Shown here: positions 22,527-30,245 of the stretch, in pieces
How positions within the stretch are numbered: position 1 is the stretch's first letter
Layout of the letters: each line of letters opens with the position of its first letter
Assembly (NCBI GenBank): GCA_964624395.1
Contig: CAZUWY010000017.1
Location: 1 to 30,245 of the forward strand
Direction: 5' to 3'
DNA from: UBA1046 sp964624395
GTDB taxonomy: Bacteria; Bacillota; Clostridia; Saccharofermentanales; DTU023
DNA length: 30,245 nucleotides
Translations under genes and position numbers: made by a program
The notes under the pieces: model-generated
Database searches by the model: none
Told to the model about the DNA's origin: nothing
Seen by the model: the letters and a program-made list of their open reading frames with translations, nothing else

Positions 22527-24344
22527 ATGTCTCAACTTAATTTGAAGGGTAAGAAAAAAAGTGATCTTGCCTTAATCGCCCAGATGGCTGGCCTTCTTAC
22601 AACAACCCAGACAAGAAAAATGACCAAGCAGGAGCTTTTAGACTTTCTGATCAGTGAGCAAGATAAAATTGCCACTGATAGATTAGAAGATAAAGCTGAG
22701 GTTAAAAAAGAAAGCGGCAGTAAACCCAGGGCAGATAAGAAGAGTAAAAAGCCTGAAGAAGAAAAAGAACAAAGAGGGGCAGATGACAAAGCCGGCCAGA
22801 AGGATGAAGCAAAAAAAATTCTAGCAAAAAGCCCTCCTTCGCTGCAAAAGCAGGCAGAAAAAGAAACAGCTCCAGCTGCTGCAGATGAACTGGCTGTTGC
22901 GGATGAACCAGCTGCAGTTGATGAACCGGCTGTCATAAAAGGTCAAGCAGATAGCACAGAAAAGAGAGCGGGGGGTAGGAAAAGTTCTCCCAAGTCTTTA
23001 ACAGATAAAGGCAAAACCGTTAAACGCGGTAGAACCGTACAGATCAAAAGCAAGAAGGAAGCGCCAGCAAAAGATCTAAAAGCAGTGGCGGAAGATTTTG
23101 ATCCCAAGGAGCAAAAAGAGATCGAAGAAAGAGAAGAGAGCGGTAAAAATCTGCCCGCGGTTGAGGTTTCACCTCCTGAGCTTTATGGCGGCGTCTTGGA
23201 GATAATGCAGGATAATTACGGCTTTCTCAGAAGAGATAACTACCTGCAAAGCAGTAATGATATATATGTCCCTCCGCAGTACATCCGAAGATTTAATTTA
23301 AGAACCGGAGACTATGTCATAGGTCCCTGCCGCCAGCAGCGTGAAAATGACCGCTACCAGGCCTTAAGCTATGTCAAAGAGGTCAATGGCCTGCCCCCCG
23401 ATCAGATTATAAAAAGACCTCATTTTGACAGACTGACTCCGATCTATCCCAATGAACGCTTTGCTTTGGAGACCACCAGGCAGGAGCTTTCAACCAGAAT
23501 AATTGATCTGGTGGCACCAATCGGCAAGGGGCAAAGAGGTATGATCGTCTCTCCGCCCAAAGCGGGCAAAACTATTCTTTTGCAAAAAATCGCTAAAGCC
23601 ATCTCTGTCAATAACCCGGATGCCAAGCTGATAGTGCTGCTGATTGATGAAAGGCCGGAGGAGGTCACCGACATGCAGCGCTCGATTGATGGCGAGGTGG
23701 TTTATTCAACCTTTGACAAAACCCCTGAAAACCATGTCAGAATCACAGAACTGGTCTTGGAGCGGGCGATGCGTCTGGTTGAATTAAATCAGGATGTGGT
23801 CATACTCCTAGACAGTATCACGCGCATGGGCAGAGCATATAATCTCACCATCACTCCGACCGGCAGAACACTGTCAGGCGGTCTGGATCCCGGTGCTCTC
23901 TACGGGCCGAAAAGATTTTTTGGTGCAGCCAGAAATATCGAAAACGGAGGCAGCCTGACCATTATTGCCACAGCTCTGATTGAAACTGGATCTCGTATGG
24001 ATGAAGTGATTTTTGAAGAATTTAAAGGTACCGGCAATATGGAGGTTTTACTGGACAGAAAACTTTCCGAAAAAAGAATTTTCCCAGCTATCGATATTAC
24101 GCGCTCCAGCACGAGAAGGGAAGAGCTGCTCTTGTCCGCCAAAGAGCTCGATGCCGTCTGGGGAATCAGAAAAGCCTTCGGCTCTCTGGACACCGCTGCA
24201 GTTACTGAAACCATTATTAGTCTGCTGATGAAAACAAGAAATAATGAGCAGTTTGTCTCTTCTATTAATATCAGCTTCAATGATAAATCCTTGTTCGACG
24301 CCATGCGCGGCAATATTAAAAATAATTCCGGCAATGGCAAATGA
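22527..24344 (+). CDS. rho: Transcription termination factor Rho
   Basis: Rho is the hexameric RNA helicase that ends transcription. This 605-residue protein has the N-terminal helical domain (1-45: LKGKKKSDLALIAQMAG, MTKQELLDFLI). Next is a Lys/Glu/Ala-rich insert of about 160 residues (50-210). The RNA-binding cold-shock domain follows (from ~217, GVLEIMQDNYGFLR, NDIYVPPQYIRRFNLRTGD). The ATPase core has Walker A PPKAGKT (~345), LIDERPEEVTDM, Walker B VVILLDSITRMGRAYN and the Q/R-loop region with TGNMEVLLDR. Long charged inserts at this place are known in Actinobacteria and some Clostridia, where they add RNA binding. The insert here includes degenerate A-V/A-D-E-P-A repeats. GAGGAG sits before the ATG. 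The purF start lies 1 base after the stop. Confidence 0.97.
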   Translation: MSQLNLKGKKKSDLALIAQMAGLLTTTQTRKMTKQELLDFLISEQDKIATDRLEDKAEVKKESGSKPRADKKSKKPEEEKEQRGADDKAGQKDEAKKILAKSPPSLQKQAEKETAPAAADELAVADEPAAVDEPAVIKGQADSTEKRAGGRKSSPKSLTDKGKTVKRGRTVQIKSKKEAPAKDLKAVAEDFDPKEQKEIEEREESGKNLPAVEVSPPELYGGVLEIMQDNYGFLRRDNYLQSSNDIYVPPQYIRRFNLRTGDYVIGPCRQQRENDRYQALSYVKEVNGLPPDQIIKRPHFDRLTPIYPNERFALETTRQELSTRIIDLVAPIGKGQRGMIVSPPKAGKTILLQKIAKAISVNNPDAKLIVLLIDERPEEVTDMQRSIDGEVVYSTFDKTPENHVRITELVLERAMRLVELNQDVVILLDSITRMGRAYNLTITPTGRTLSGGLDPGALYGPKRFFGAARNIENGGSLTIIATALIETGSRMDEVIFEEFKGTGNMEVLLDRKLSEKRIFPAIDITRSSTRREELLLSAKELDAVWGIRKAFGSLDTAAVTETIISLLMKTRNNEQFVSSINISFNDKSLFDAMRGNIKNNSGNGK

Positions 24345-24345
24345 T

Positions 24346-25752
24346 ATGACAATTTCTGTCTCTTCTACTAAAAGTATTAATGAGGAATGTGGCATCTTTG
24401 CCCTGCACAAGGTCGAAGATGCATCCGTTTTAACCTATTATGGCCTGCACAGTCTTCAGCATCGCGGCCAGGAAGCCTGCGGCATTGCCACCAGTGACGG
24501 CAGCAGGATAATCACCCGCAAAGGCAAGGGCCTTGTGACTGAGGTCTTTGACAAAGAAAAGCTGGCTGAAATAGGTAAAGAGGCAGTCCATGCCGTAGGC
24601 CATGTCTACTATGGTAAAAGCGGCAGTGGCATTCAGGAAAACATTCAGCCCATTATGGTCAGATCTCATCAGGGAGCTTTTGCTCTCGCCCATAACGGTG
24701 AAATTGTCAACGCCAGCCAGCTGCGCTATGAGCTGGAACAAAAGGGCAGTATCTTTCAGGGTACATCCGACAGCGAGGTTATAGCTCATTTAATCCAGCG
24801 GGCTTCCGGCTCAATGGCGGATAAGATTATCGCTGCCTGCCGCTCCATGCAAGGAGCCTATAGCTTAGTGGTGATGACCAAGAACACCATGTATGCTGTC
24901 CGCGACCCCATGGGTTTCAGGCCGCTTTGCCTAGCTCGCCTGAACGGCGGCTATGCTATAAGTTCTGAAAGCTGTGCTTTTTCGATCGTCAATGCTGACT
25001 TTATTCGCGATTTGAAAGCGGGTGAATTGATTAAACTGGGCAAGGATGGATTATCTTTTATTCAATTTGCACCCGCTCAGCCACCGGCAATCTGCGCCAT
25101 GGAATATGTTTATTTTTCCCGTCCCGATTCGGACATTGATGGCCTGAATGTGCATGCCGCTCGCAAAGCATGCGGTCGTGAGCTGGCCAGAATGGATGAT
25201 GTTGCAGCAGATATTGTTGTCGGTGTCCCCGATTCATCTCTTTCTGCTTCACAAGGTTATGCTGAGGAGAGAGGGCTGCCCAATGAAATGGGCCTGATTA
25301 AAAGCAGATATATCGGCCGCTCATTTATCCAGCCCAGTCAGGCTGAACGTGACCGCGGGGTAAAGATGAAATTATCTCCCGTGCGCAGCATTCTGGAAAA
25401 CAAAAGGGTAATACTTGTTGATGATTCAATCGTGCGCGGCACCACCAGCAAGCGTATTGTCGGCCATCTTTTTTCTGCCGGAGCCAGTGAGGTCCATGTA
25501 AGAATAGCCTCGCCCCCGCTTTCTCATCCCTGTTTTTACGGGATTGACCTGCACAGCAAAGAAGAACTGATTGCCGCCAATATGACGACAGCAGAAATCT
25601 GTCGCAGTATCGGTGCGACAAGTCTTAAATATCTCTCACTGGCAACTTTGAGAAAAATCCTGGGCGGTGAAATTTGCACTGCCTGCTTTACCGGCGAATA
25701 TCCGGTGCCCGTACCGGAGAGGATTCCATTTTACGATTATAATGGCTATTGA
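24346..25752 (+). CDS. purF: Amidophosphoribosyltransferase
   Basis: PurF makes 5-phosphoribosylamine from PRPP and glutamine, the first step of purine synthesis. From ATG 24346 it has 468 residues: a 14-residue propeptide, then the nucleophile Cys15 in EECGIFALH. The Ntn-hydrolase domain shows LHSLQHRGQEACGIA, FALAHNGEIVN and GTSDSEV. The PRPP site is RVILVDDSIVRGTTSKRIV. The B. subtilis-type [4Fe-4S] ligands are all present: Cys in ICAMEYVYFSRP, SHPCFYGID and the C-terminal ICTACFTGEYP pair. The enzyme is therefore probably oxygen-sensitive. ATG 24334, overlapping rho by 11 bases, is an alternative start; neither has a ribosome binding site, so translation is likely coupled to rho. No other purine gene follows. 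Confidence 0.96.
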   Translation: MTISVSSTKSINEECGIFALHKVEDASVLTYYGLHSLQHRGQEACGIATSDGSRIITRKGKGLVTEVFDKEKLAEIGKEAVHAVGHVYYGKSGSGIQENIQPIMVRSHQGAFALAHNGEIVNASQLRYELEQKGSIFQGTSDSEVIAHLIQRASGSMADKIIAACRSMQGAYSLVVMTKNTMYAVRDPMGFRPLCLARLNGGYAISSESCAFSIVNADFIRDLKAGELIKLGKDGLSFIQFAPAQPPAICAMEYVYFSRPDSDIDGLNVHAARKACGRELARMDDVAADIVVGVPDSSLSASQGYAEERGLPNEMGLIKSRYIGRSFIQPSQAERDRGVKMKLSPVRSILENKRVILVDDSIVRGTTSKRIVGHLFSAGASEVHVRIASPPLSHPCFYGIDLHSKEELIAANMTTAEICRSIGATSLKYLSLATLRKILGGEICTACFTGEYPVPVPERIPFYDYNGY

Positions 25753-25768
25753 TATTTAGGAGAAAACT

Positions 25769-26680
25769 ATGACTATCATTAAGACATTTGAGGATCTGAC
25801 TGAACTCTGCCGTAAAAATCAGACGATGAGAAGACTAGCTGTTGCGGCGGGAGACGATGAACATACATTGGCCGCAGTGGCTAAAGCTTATGATTTAGGT
25901 ATTGCCAGCCCTATTCTAATCGGTGATGAAGAAAAAATATTCTCAGCTCTGGAAAGATTAAAAATTGATAAAACTACCTTTCTTATTTACCCGCAGTCCG
26001 ATCCGGCCGAGGCGGCTAAGCTGGCGGTGGAGCTGGTAAGAAAGAATGAAGCAGATTTTTTGATGAAAGGGAACTGCGCCACACCCATTTTCCTGCGGGC
26101 AGTGATAGACAAGGAGAAGGGGCTGGCTACAGACAGGCTCATGACCCACTGTGCCATTTTGGAAGTTCCCGCTCTGGGACGTTTGATCGGTATTTCAGAC
26201 AGCGGCATGGTCCCTTATCCTGATCTGAGGGCAAAAAAGACAATCATTGAGAATATGGTCAAGGTATTTCGCGGATCCGGCTATGTTAGGCCAAAAGTTG
26301 CGGTTTTGGCCTGTATTGAGACAGTAAATGCCAAAATGCCGGAAACAGTGGAGGCCAGAGAGCTGCAGGAGATGAATGAAAGAGGGGAGATCAAAGACTG
26401 CCTGATCGGCGGACCTCTCTCCTTTGATATAGCGATAGATCCTGGAAAGGCCAAGTACAAAAACTTCGAGGGACCGGTGACAGGTGATGCGGATATCTTG
26501 ATCGTGGACAATATTCATACTGGCAATATTTTGTCAAAATCTCTGCTTTGCTGTGGTCAAGCGAAAATGTCCGGCTTTCTGGTTGGAGCAACAGTTCCTG
26601 TAGTGGTAAGCTCACGAGCTGCAACTGCAGAAGAGAAATTTTTCTCTATTTTGACTTCATCAGCCGCCCTGGGCATATAG
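25769..26680 (+). CDS. Phosphate butyryltransferase/phosphate acetyltransferase family
   Basis: This 303-residue enzyme belongs to the phosphotransacylase family. The size, the start TMRRLAVAAGDDEHTLAAVAKA and blocks such as ADFLMKGNCATPIFLRAV, MTHCAILEVPALGRLIGISDSGMVPYPDL, GPLSFDIAID and ADILIVDNIHTGNILSK are typical of phosphate butyryltransferase (Ptb) rather than Pta. It converts butyryl-CoA and phosphate to butyryl-phosphate, usually followed by butyrate kinase to make ATP. No buk lies beside it, so acyl specificity stays open; other branched acyl-CoAs are possible. AGGAGA lies 6 bases before the ATG. purF ends 16 bases upstream, so the genes may be co-transcribed. Confidence 0.9.
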   Translation: MTIIKTFEDLTELCRKNQTMRRLAVAAGDDEHTLAAVAKAYDLGIASPILIGDEEKIFSALERLKIDKTTFLIYPQSDPAEAAKLAVELVRKNEADFLMKGNCATPIFLRAVIDKEKGLATDRLMTHCAILEVPALGRLIGISDSGMVPYPDLRAKKTIIENMVKVFRGSGYVRPKVAVLACIETVNAKMPETVEARELQEMNERGEIKDCLIGGPLSFDIAIDPGKAKYKNFEGPVTGDADILIVDNIHTGNILSKSLLCCGQAKMSGFLVGATVPVVVSSRAATAEEKFFSILTSSAALGI

Positions 26681-26722
26681 AAGAGATAGGCCCTGCTGTT
26701 TGCTGGCGAATTTGGAGTATAA

Positions 26723-28150
26723 ATGTTGACAGGTAAGAAAAGCTATGCTCTGGATCGCGCTTTTGTCAAGAAAGTGTCTCTGATCGCGATTCCGATGATG
26801 CTGCAGCAGCTGATCAGCAGTTCAGTTAATTTAATCGACAATATAATGGCGGGGCAGTTGGGCGACTATGCTATTGGCGGTGTTGCTGCTTCAAATCGAT
26901 TTTTTATGATCGGACTGGCTGCGATTATGGGCGTAAGTAATGGTGTAGCAGTTTTTATTGCCCAGTTTTACGGGGCCAGAGAAGACAAAAAAGTACAGGA
27001 ATCTTTTCGACTTTCGATCACGGCTGTTTTGGCCCTGGTCATTCCAGTCGCTTTACTGGCCATCTTTTTTCCCGATCTGATCATTCGCTTCTTTAATAAA
27101 GATCCGGGCCTTTTAGCTCCCGGGCAAGCTTACATGCCGATTGTGGGACTGGCTCTTTTGCCTCAGGCTTTAAGCTTCACGATGCAAAGTGCTATGAGAG
27201 CGATCGGAGACACCAAGAAGCCTTTGCAGATCTCCATCATTGCAGTTTTGACGAATCTCTTGTTTAACTATTTGCTGATTTTCGGCCATCTGGGCTTTCC
27301 GCAAATGGGAGTGGCTGGAGCTGCTGCCGGCACCTTGATTGCCCGCCTGGTGGAGCTGTCTCTGAGTATTTTTGCCATCCACGGCAGCTGCTACTGCTTT
27401 GCCACAAAAATAAAAGACCTCTTTAAGGTACCTAAAGATCTGGTCAAGGAGATCGTCAGCAGAAGTTTCCCTCTCACTGTCAATGAACTGCTCTACGGCA
27501 GCGCCATAGCCATGATCTTTAAACTCTATGCAGTCCGGGGCACTGATGTGATGGCTGCCATGACCATCTTGAACACTAATTCTGATCTGTTCTTTATTAT
27601 CTACAGCGGGATGGCGGCGGCAACCTTTGTTGTTGTCTCCCAGCCTCTGGGCGCCAATAATCTGGAGGAAGCCAGAGCCAATGGCTACCGCATGATCAGA
27701 TTTAGTATGCTTTTGTCCATTATTTTTGCCTCCTTGATGTTCGCTTCCTCTTTTATCGTGCCGGAGTTTTATCTGGTGGCGCCTGAGATCAGGAGAACAG
27801 CGGCAATCTTTGTCCGTATTTATTCAATTTTTTATCTCGTTTACACCACCAATGTCCAATGCTTTTACACCCTGCGCTCAGGCGGAGACACTAAAAGCAG
27901 CATGATTATGGACTCAGGCTTCTTCTGGCTGGTTAATATACCGGTGGTCGCTCTGGCCGTATATTTTACCGACTGGAGTATTTTTGCAGTCTTTCTCACT
28001 GGACAGCTTATTGATATAGTGAAAATGTGGCTGGGACTTTTGCTGGTTAAAAAAGAAGGTTGGGTCAAGAATCTTACTGTTAATTCTTGCTTGCCTGGTA
28101 AGAATAAATCCGCGGCTGAAACCAATGAAACCGATGTGGCTTCGAATTAG
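26723..28150 (+). CDS. MATE-family efflux transporter
   Basis: This 475-residue protein has twelve predicted membrane helices in two homologous halves. The family start is visible in VSLIAIPMMLQQLISSSVNLIDNIMAGQLGDYAIGGVA. The matching half begins near FPLTVNELLYGSAIAMIFKL (about 250). These transporters export cationic drugs or metabolites using a Na+ or H+ gradient. The N-terminal NLIDNIMAGQLG and the middle QPLGANNLEEARANGYRM motifs are typical of the bacterial drug/sodium branch. TTGGAG lies 5 bases before the ATG. It follows the Ptb gene by 42 bases. An exact copy of the MarR-operator core TAAGGTACCTAA lies inside the gene at 27424-27435. Confidence 0.95.
   Translation: MLTGKKSYALDRAFVKKVSLIAIPMMLQQLISSSVNLIDNIMAGQLGDYAIGGVAASNRFFMIGLAAIMGVSNGVAVFIAQFYGAREDKKVQESFRLSITAVLALVIPVALLAIFFPDLIIRFFNKDPGLLAPGQAYMPIVGLALLPQALSFTMQSAMRAIGDTKKPLQISIIAVLTNLLFNYLLIFGHLGFPQMGVAGAAAGTLIARLVELSLSIFAIHGSCYCFATKIKDLFKVPKDLVKEIVSRSFPLTVNELLYGSAIAMIFKLYAVRGTDVMAAMTILNTNSDLFFIIYSGMAAATFVVVSQPLGANNLEEARANGYRMIRFSMLLSIIFASLMFASSFIVPEFYLVAPEIRRTAAIFVRIYSIFYLVYTTNVQCFYTLRSGGDTKSSMIMDSGFFWLVNIPVVALAVYFTDWSIFAVFLTGQLIDIVKMWLGLLLVKKEGWVKNLTVNSCLPGKNKSAAETNETDVASN
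27424..27435 (+). promoter_or_regulatory. Third copy of the operator-like 12-mer, inside the MATE gene
   Basis: TAAGGTACCTAA is identical to the core of the two sites in the marR promoter (6363-6374 and 6384-6395) and here is flanked to give TTTAAGGTACCTAAA. It encodes Lys-Val-Pro-Lys in the exporter. It may be coincidence, or a real intragenic regulator site. Confidence 0.3.
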
Positions 28151-28231
28151 ATTGAGTGAAATCAGCGGCAAAAAATGATATATTGTAGATTAGCTAGGAT
28201 ACAATGCTTTTTAGGATAAGGAGCTTTTGGT

Positions 28232-29149
28232 ATGGCATATAGAAGACGACGGCAAAATAGAATGTATTATACGGTGGTAGGCGTCTCCCTCGTTTTAATC
28301 TTGGTTTTGACAGTAGTTCTGATTATAAAACTGAAAGATAATAAAGTTGAAACCCAGGAAACCGAGGCAGAAGTGGAAGGCAGCCTCAATATTGATTTCA
28401 CTTTGTCTGAAGATGATTATCTTGCCACGGAGACTGAAAGTGCTGAAACCTTTGAAACCGAAAATAATCAGACGGATGACACTATTTTGATTGAGACAGA
28501 GGCAACTGATTCATTACCGGAGATAAACGAAAGCAGCAAGGGACCTGAAATTGTGACCCCCCAGCCTACGAAAACAGATCCTCCCGCCACGGCGGCAACG
28601 ACAACCGCAGCTAGTACTAAAGCTCCCACGCCAGCACCTACTCCTGGTTCTGATCTCTTAGAGGAGATAACACTGCCTCTGGGCTTTGGCCATATCAGTG
28701 CAGATAAGGAAAACTATGTCAATGCTGACGGCAGTAACGAAATGTATCAAGGTGATTATTCAGGCTCAATTACTTATAAGCAGCAAAATATTGACAAATT
28801 AACAGTCAATGATGCTACCAAAAATAAGATCAATCAGATCGTCAAATTAAGCAAAGAGGGCACCCAGGATCTATATGGAAATCTGGCCGGTAATAAACTG
28901 TCACTTTTAAGCGATAGCTATCCCTTGACCGGCAATGGTACTTTTTCAGCCAATCTGTCTCCGGTCAAAGGGGTGACGGAATACAAGAGTGTAAGTCCCG
29001 TTATCCAGGGAGGAACTGCCAGTCTGCGCATTTATTATCTGGCGGAAAATATGATCAGCTATGTCTATTCCGAATCTTATCAGGCTGATCTGGTTAAGCC
29101 CTCAACTTTGGCCTGGTTTGAAATCAGGGGGCAGCTCTATCCTGATTAA
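28232..29149 (+). CDS. Single-TM protein with Thr/Glu-rich linker, unknown function
   Basis: This 305-residue protein has a basic N-terminus (MAYRRRRQNR), one transmembrane helix at about 12-34, an acidic Thr/Glu-rich and then Pro/Thr/Ala-rich linker (about 37-145, with PTPAPTP), and an extracellular C-terminal domain of about 160 residues. That domain appears mainly beta (SGSITYKQQNIDKLTVND; TASLRIYYLAENMISYVYSE) and is not recognised. The topology points to a membrane-anchored surface protein. AAGGAG lies 9 bases before the ATG; a TACAAT at 28200-28205 may be its -10. It shares the TM plus T/E/P-rich stalk plan with the protein at 9665 but lacks the zinc ribbon. Neighbours (MATE exporter, tRNA-Thr) give no functional hint. 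Confidence 0.8.
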   Translation: MAYRRRRQNRMYYTVVGVSLVLILVLTVVLIIKLKDNKVETQETEAEVEGSLNIDFTLSEDDYLATETESAETFETENNQTDDTILIETEATDSLPEINESSKGPEIVTPQPTKTDPPATAATTTAASTKAPTPAPTPGSDLLEEITLPLGFGHISADKENYVNADGSNEMYQGDYSGSITYKQQNIDKLTVNDATKNKINQIVKLSKEGTQDLYGNLAGNKLSLLSDSYPLTGNGTFSANLSPVKGVTEYKSVSPVIQGGTASLRIYYLAENMISYVYSESYQADLVKPSTLAWFEIRGQLYPD

Positions 29150-29152
29150 TAT

Positions 29153-29181
29153 TTGACATTGTCTAGAAGCTTGGCTAATAT
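29153..29181 (+). promoter_or_regulatory. Promoter of tRNA-Thr
   Basis: TTGACA (29153-29158), 17-base spacer, TAATAT (29176-29181; 4 of 6), 10 bases before the mature tRNA 5' end. Confidence 0.55.
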
Positions 29182-29191
29182 TATGTGGCCC

Positions 29192-29267
29192 GCCTGAGTA
29201 GCTCAGTTGGCAGAGCAGCTGATTTGTAATCAGCAGGTCGTGAGTTCGAGTCTCTCCTCAGGCTCCA
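29192..29267 (+). tRNA. tRNA-Thr (anticodon TGT)
   Basis: Acceptor stem GCCTGAG/CTCAGGC with discriminator T and encoded CCA; D-arm GCTCAGTTGGCAGAGC; anticodon stem CTGAT/ATCAG with loop TTTGTAA giving anticodon TGT. The T-arm GTGAG-TTCGAGT-CTCTC has a T-T mismatch at the second pair, unusual but compatible with function. Confidence 0.95.
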
Positions 29268-29271
29268 AAAT

Positions 29272-29303
29272 AAAACCCCTGTGGCTTCACCATAGGGGTT
29301 TTT
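29272..29303 (+). terminator. Rho-independent terminator of tRNA-Thr
   Basis: AAAACCCCTGTGG (29272-29284) pairs with CCATAGGGGTTTT (29290-29302), one G-T pair, loop CTTCA, with the T-run at the end of the stem. Confidence 0.92.
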
Positions 29304-29508
29304 ACCTGTTAGAAGGTTATATATACTGCTGTTTTGCCATTTGTTTTCCCCCGTGTTCTTGGCAAAGAATATTCTCGGCCACAATATCCCCAGCTGCGCT
29401 TTAGCATTTTGCCTTAGTATTATTTTTTACCTCAAATTATTAATTGTTTAGCCTTGAGCTGCTTTTTCCCTTAAGATTGTTAATGAGACCAATGAGCAAA
29501 GGATTCAT

Positions 29509-30245
29509 ATGTCAAATGCCGCCTATTTAAATTTACTGGCCAGTGATGAGCTGCAGGAGAGGGCAAAACTACTAGCTTTGCAGCTCAAATCATGCTCACT
29601 TTGCCCCCATGAGTGCAAGGTTGAAAGAAAGGGGAGGGAGGGATTTTGCCTTGCCGGAGATCTTGCCGTCGTCTCCAGCTATGGCCCCCATTTTGGCGAG
29701 GAGGCCTGCCTGGTCGGCGAAAGGGGATCAGGCACGATATTTTTTGGCCACTGCACTTTGCGCTGTGTCTACTGCCAGAATCATCAGCTGAGTTTTTCTG
29801 GCCAAGGTGAGGAGATCAGTGATCAAAAATTGGCAGAGATTATGCTCAGTCTGCAAAACGACTATGGTTGCCATAATATCAATCTGGTATCGCCGACTCA
29901 TTTTTTGGCCAATATTGTCAATGCCGTGCAAATCTCGGCCCAAGAAGGGCTAAGGCTTCCTTTAGTCTACAATACGGGCGGCTATGAAAGAGTTGAAACC
30001 TTGAAACTGCTGGACGGTATTGTAGATATTTATATGCCGGATTTTAAGTATTCTAGCAATCAACGGGGAGAGAAATACTCGGGTGTCAGCGACTATGCCG
30101 ATAGGGTGAAAGCTGCCCTGATAGAGATAGATAGACAGGTGGGGGGATTAAAAGTTTACAAGCAAATTGCCCAGAGAGGCCTTTTAATCAGGCATTTGAT
30201 TTTGCCTGACGGATTGGCTGACAGTAAAGAGATTTTGAGATTTAT
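29509..30245 (+). CDS. PflX-type radical SAM protein (3' end beyond the window)
   Basis: The first 245 residues are visible and the gene runs off the right edge. It matches the COG1313 PflX group of radical SAM proteins, related to pyruvate formate-lyase activating enzymes. The N-terminal cysteines Cys29, Cys32, Cys36 and Cys47 could bind an extra metal centre. They precede the radical SAM motif CTLRCVYC (Cys82, Cys86, Cys89), which holds the [4Fe-4S] cluster that cleaves S-adenosylmethionine. The blocks NINLVSPTHF, YNTGGYERVETLKLL, VDIYMPDFKY and LLIRHLILPDGLADS are family signatures. The target protein or substrate is unknown. AAAGGA lies 5 bases before the ATG. No glycyl-radical enzyme gene lies nearby. 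Confidence 0.93.
   Translation, partial: MSNAAYLNLLASDELQERAKLLALQLKSCSLCPHECKVERKGREGFCLAGDLAVVSSYGPHFGEEACLVGERGSGTIFFGHCTLRCVYCQNHQLSFSGQGEEISDQKLAEIMLSLQNDYGCHNINLVSPTHFLANIVNAVQISAQEGLRLPLVYNTGGYERVETLKLLDGIVDIYMPDFKYSSNQRGEKYSGVSDYADRVKAALIEIDRQVGGLKVYKQIAQRGLLIRHLILPDGLADSKEILRF

Noticed and set aside
22532..22936. 134-codon minus-strand ORF opposite the Rho insert
   Set aside because: Antisense of the Lys/Glu/Ala-rich insert; Ser/Ala/Phe-rich with no recognisable motif.
24244..24345. Long upstream extension of purF into rho
   Set aside because: The extension is out of frame with rho and has no family similarity; PurF homology and the propeptide begin at 24334/24346.

Overview
The window looks like chromosomal DNA from a low-to-moderate-GC, Gram-positive, anaerobic-type Firmicute, most likely a member of the Clostridia. 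The markers are HPr kinase/phosphorylase (HprK), WhiA, a B. subtilis-type iron-sulfur PurF, a Rho factor with a long charged N-terminal insert, a phosphate butyryl/acetyltransferase, an MreB/Mbl homologue, a SagB-type nitroreductase, frequent GGAGG-type ribosome binding sites and consensus sigma-A promoters. Species cannot be named from the sequence alone. No CRISPR array, rRNA, insertion sequence, integrase or phage module was seen.

Layout. 1-640: a short-chain dehydrogenase that has lost its N-terminal cofactor-binding third, facing the possible start of a minus-strand gene that runs off the window. 794-2883: two minus-strand genes, exonuclease III (TTG start) and an AI-2E-family permease. 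2884-6423: isolated plus-strand genes (SagB-like nitroreductase, AhpD-like CMD protein with a probable CTG start, GNAT acetyltransferase) separated by long, AT-rich, gene-poor gaps that may hold decayed reading frames. 6350-8719: a self-contained MarR regulator/ABC exporter operon behind a consensus promoter carrying two identical operator-like sites. 8917-9366: an orphan small membrane protein.

9511-19870: a long co-directional run. It opens with a zinc-ribbon/single-TM/Thr-rich protein, then hprK, murB and whiA (the usual hprK-murB-rapZ-yvcK-whiA order, but without rapZ and yvcK). Next come a multi-TM protein, an OsmC protein, an unrecognised membrane-anchored protein, glpK, an alpha/beta hydrolase of monoacylglycerol-lipase type and a pyridoxamine kinase. 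The glpK-hydrolase pair suggests release of glycerol from glycerides followed by its phosphorylation. 19993-20100: tRNA-Val(GAC) with promoter and terminator.

20196-21050 (minus): a TraX-family membrane protein. 21281-28150 (plus): MreB/Mbl, Rho (own promoter), PurF (start next to the rho stop), phosphate butyryl/acetyltransferase (no butyrate kinase beside it) and a MATE exporter. 28232-29149: a second single-TM protein with a Thr/Glu-rich linker, similar in build to the protein before hprK. 29192-29303: tRNA-Thr(TGT) and terminator. 29509-end: a PflX-type radical SAM protein cut by the window edge.

Most genes are housekeeping or common accessory functions. The strongest unusual signals are the duplicated MarR operator with a third exact copy inside the MATE gene, the CTG start of the CMD gene, the shortened hprK-murB-whiA cluster with a repeat-tailed HprK, the two look-alike Thr-rich single-TM proteins, and the truncated or decayed genes in the first 6.4 kb.
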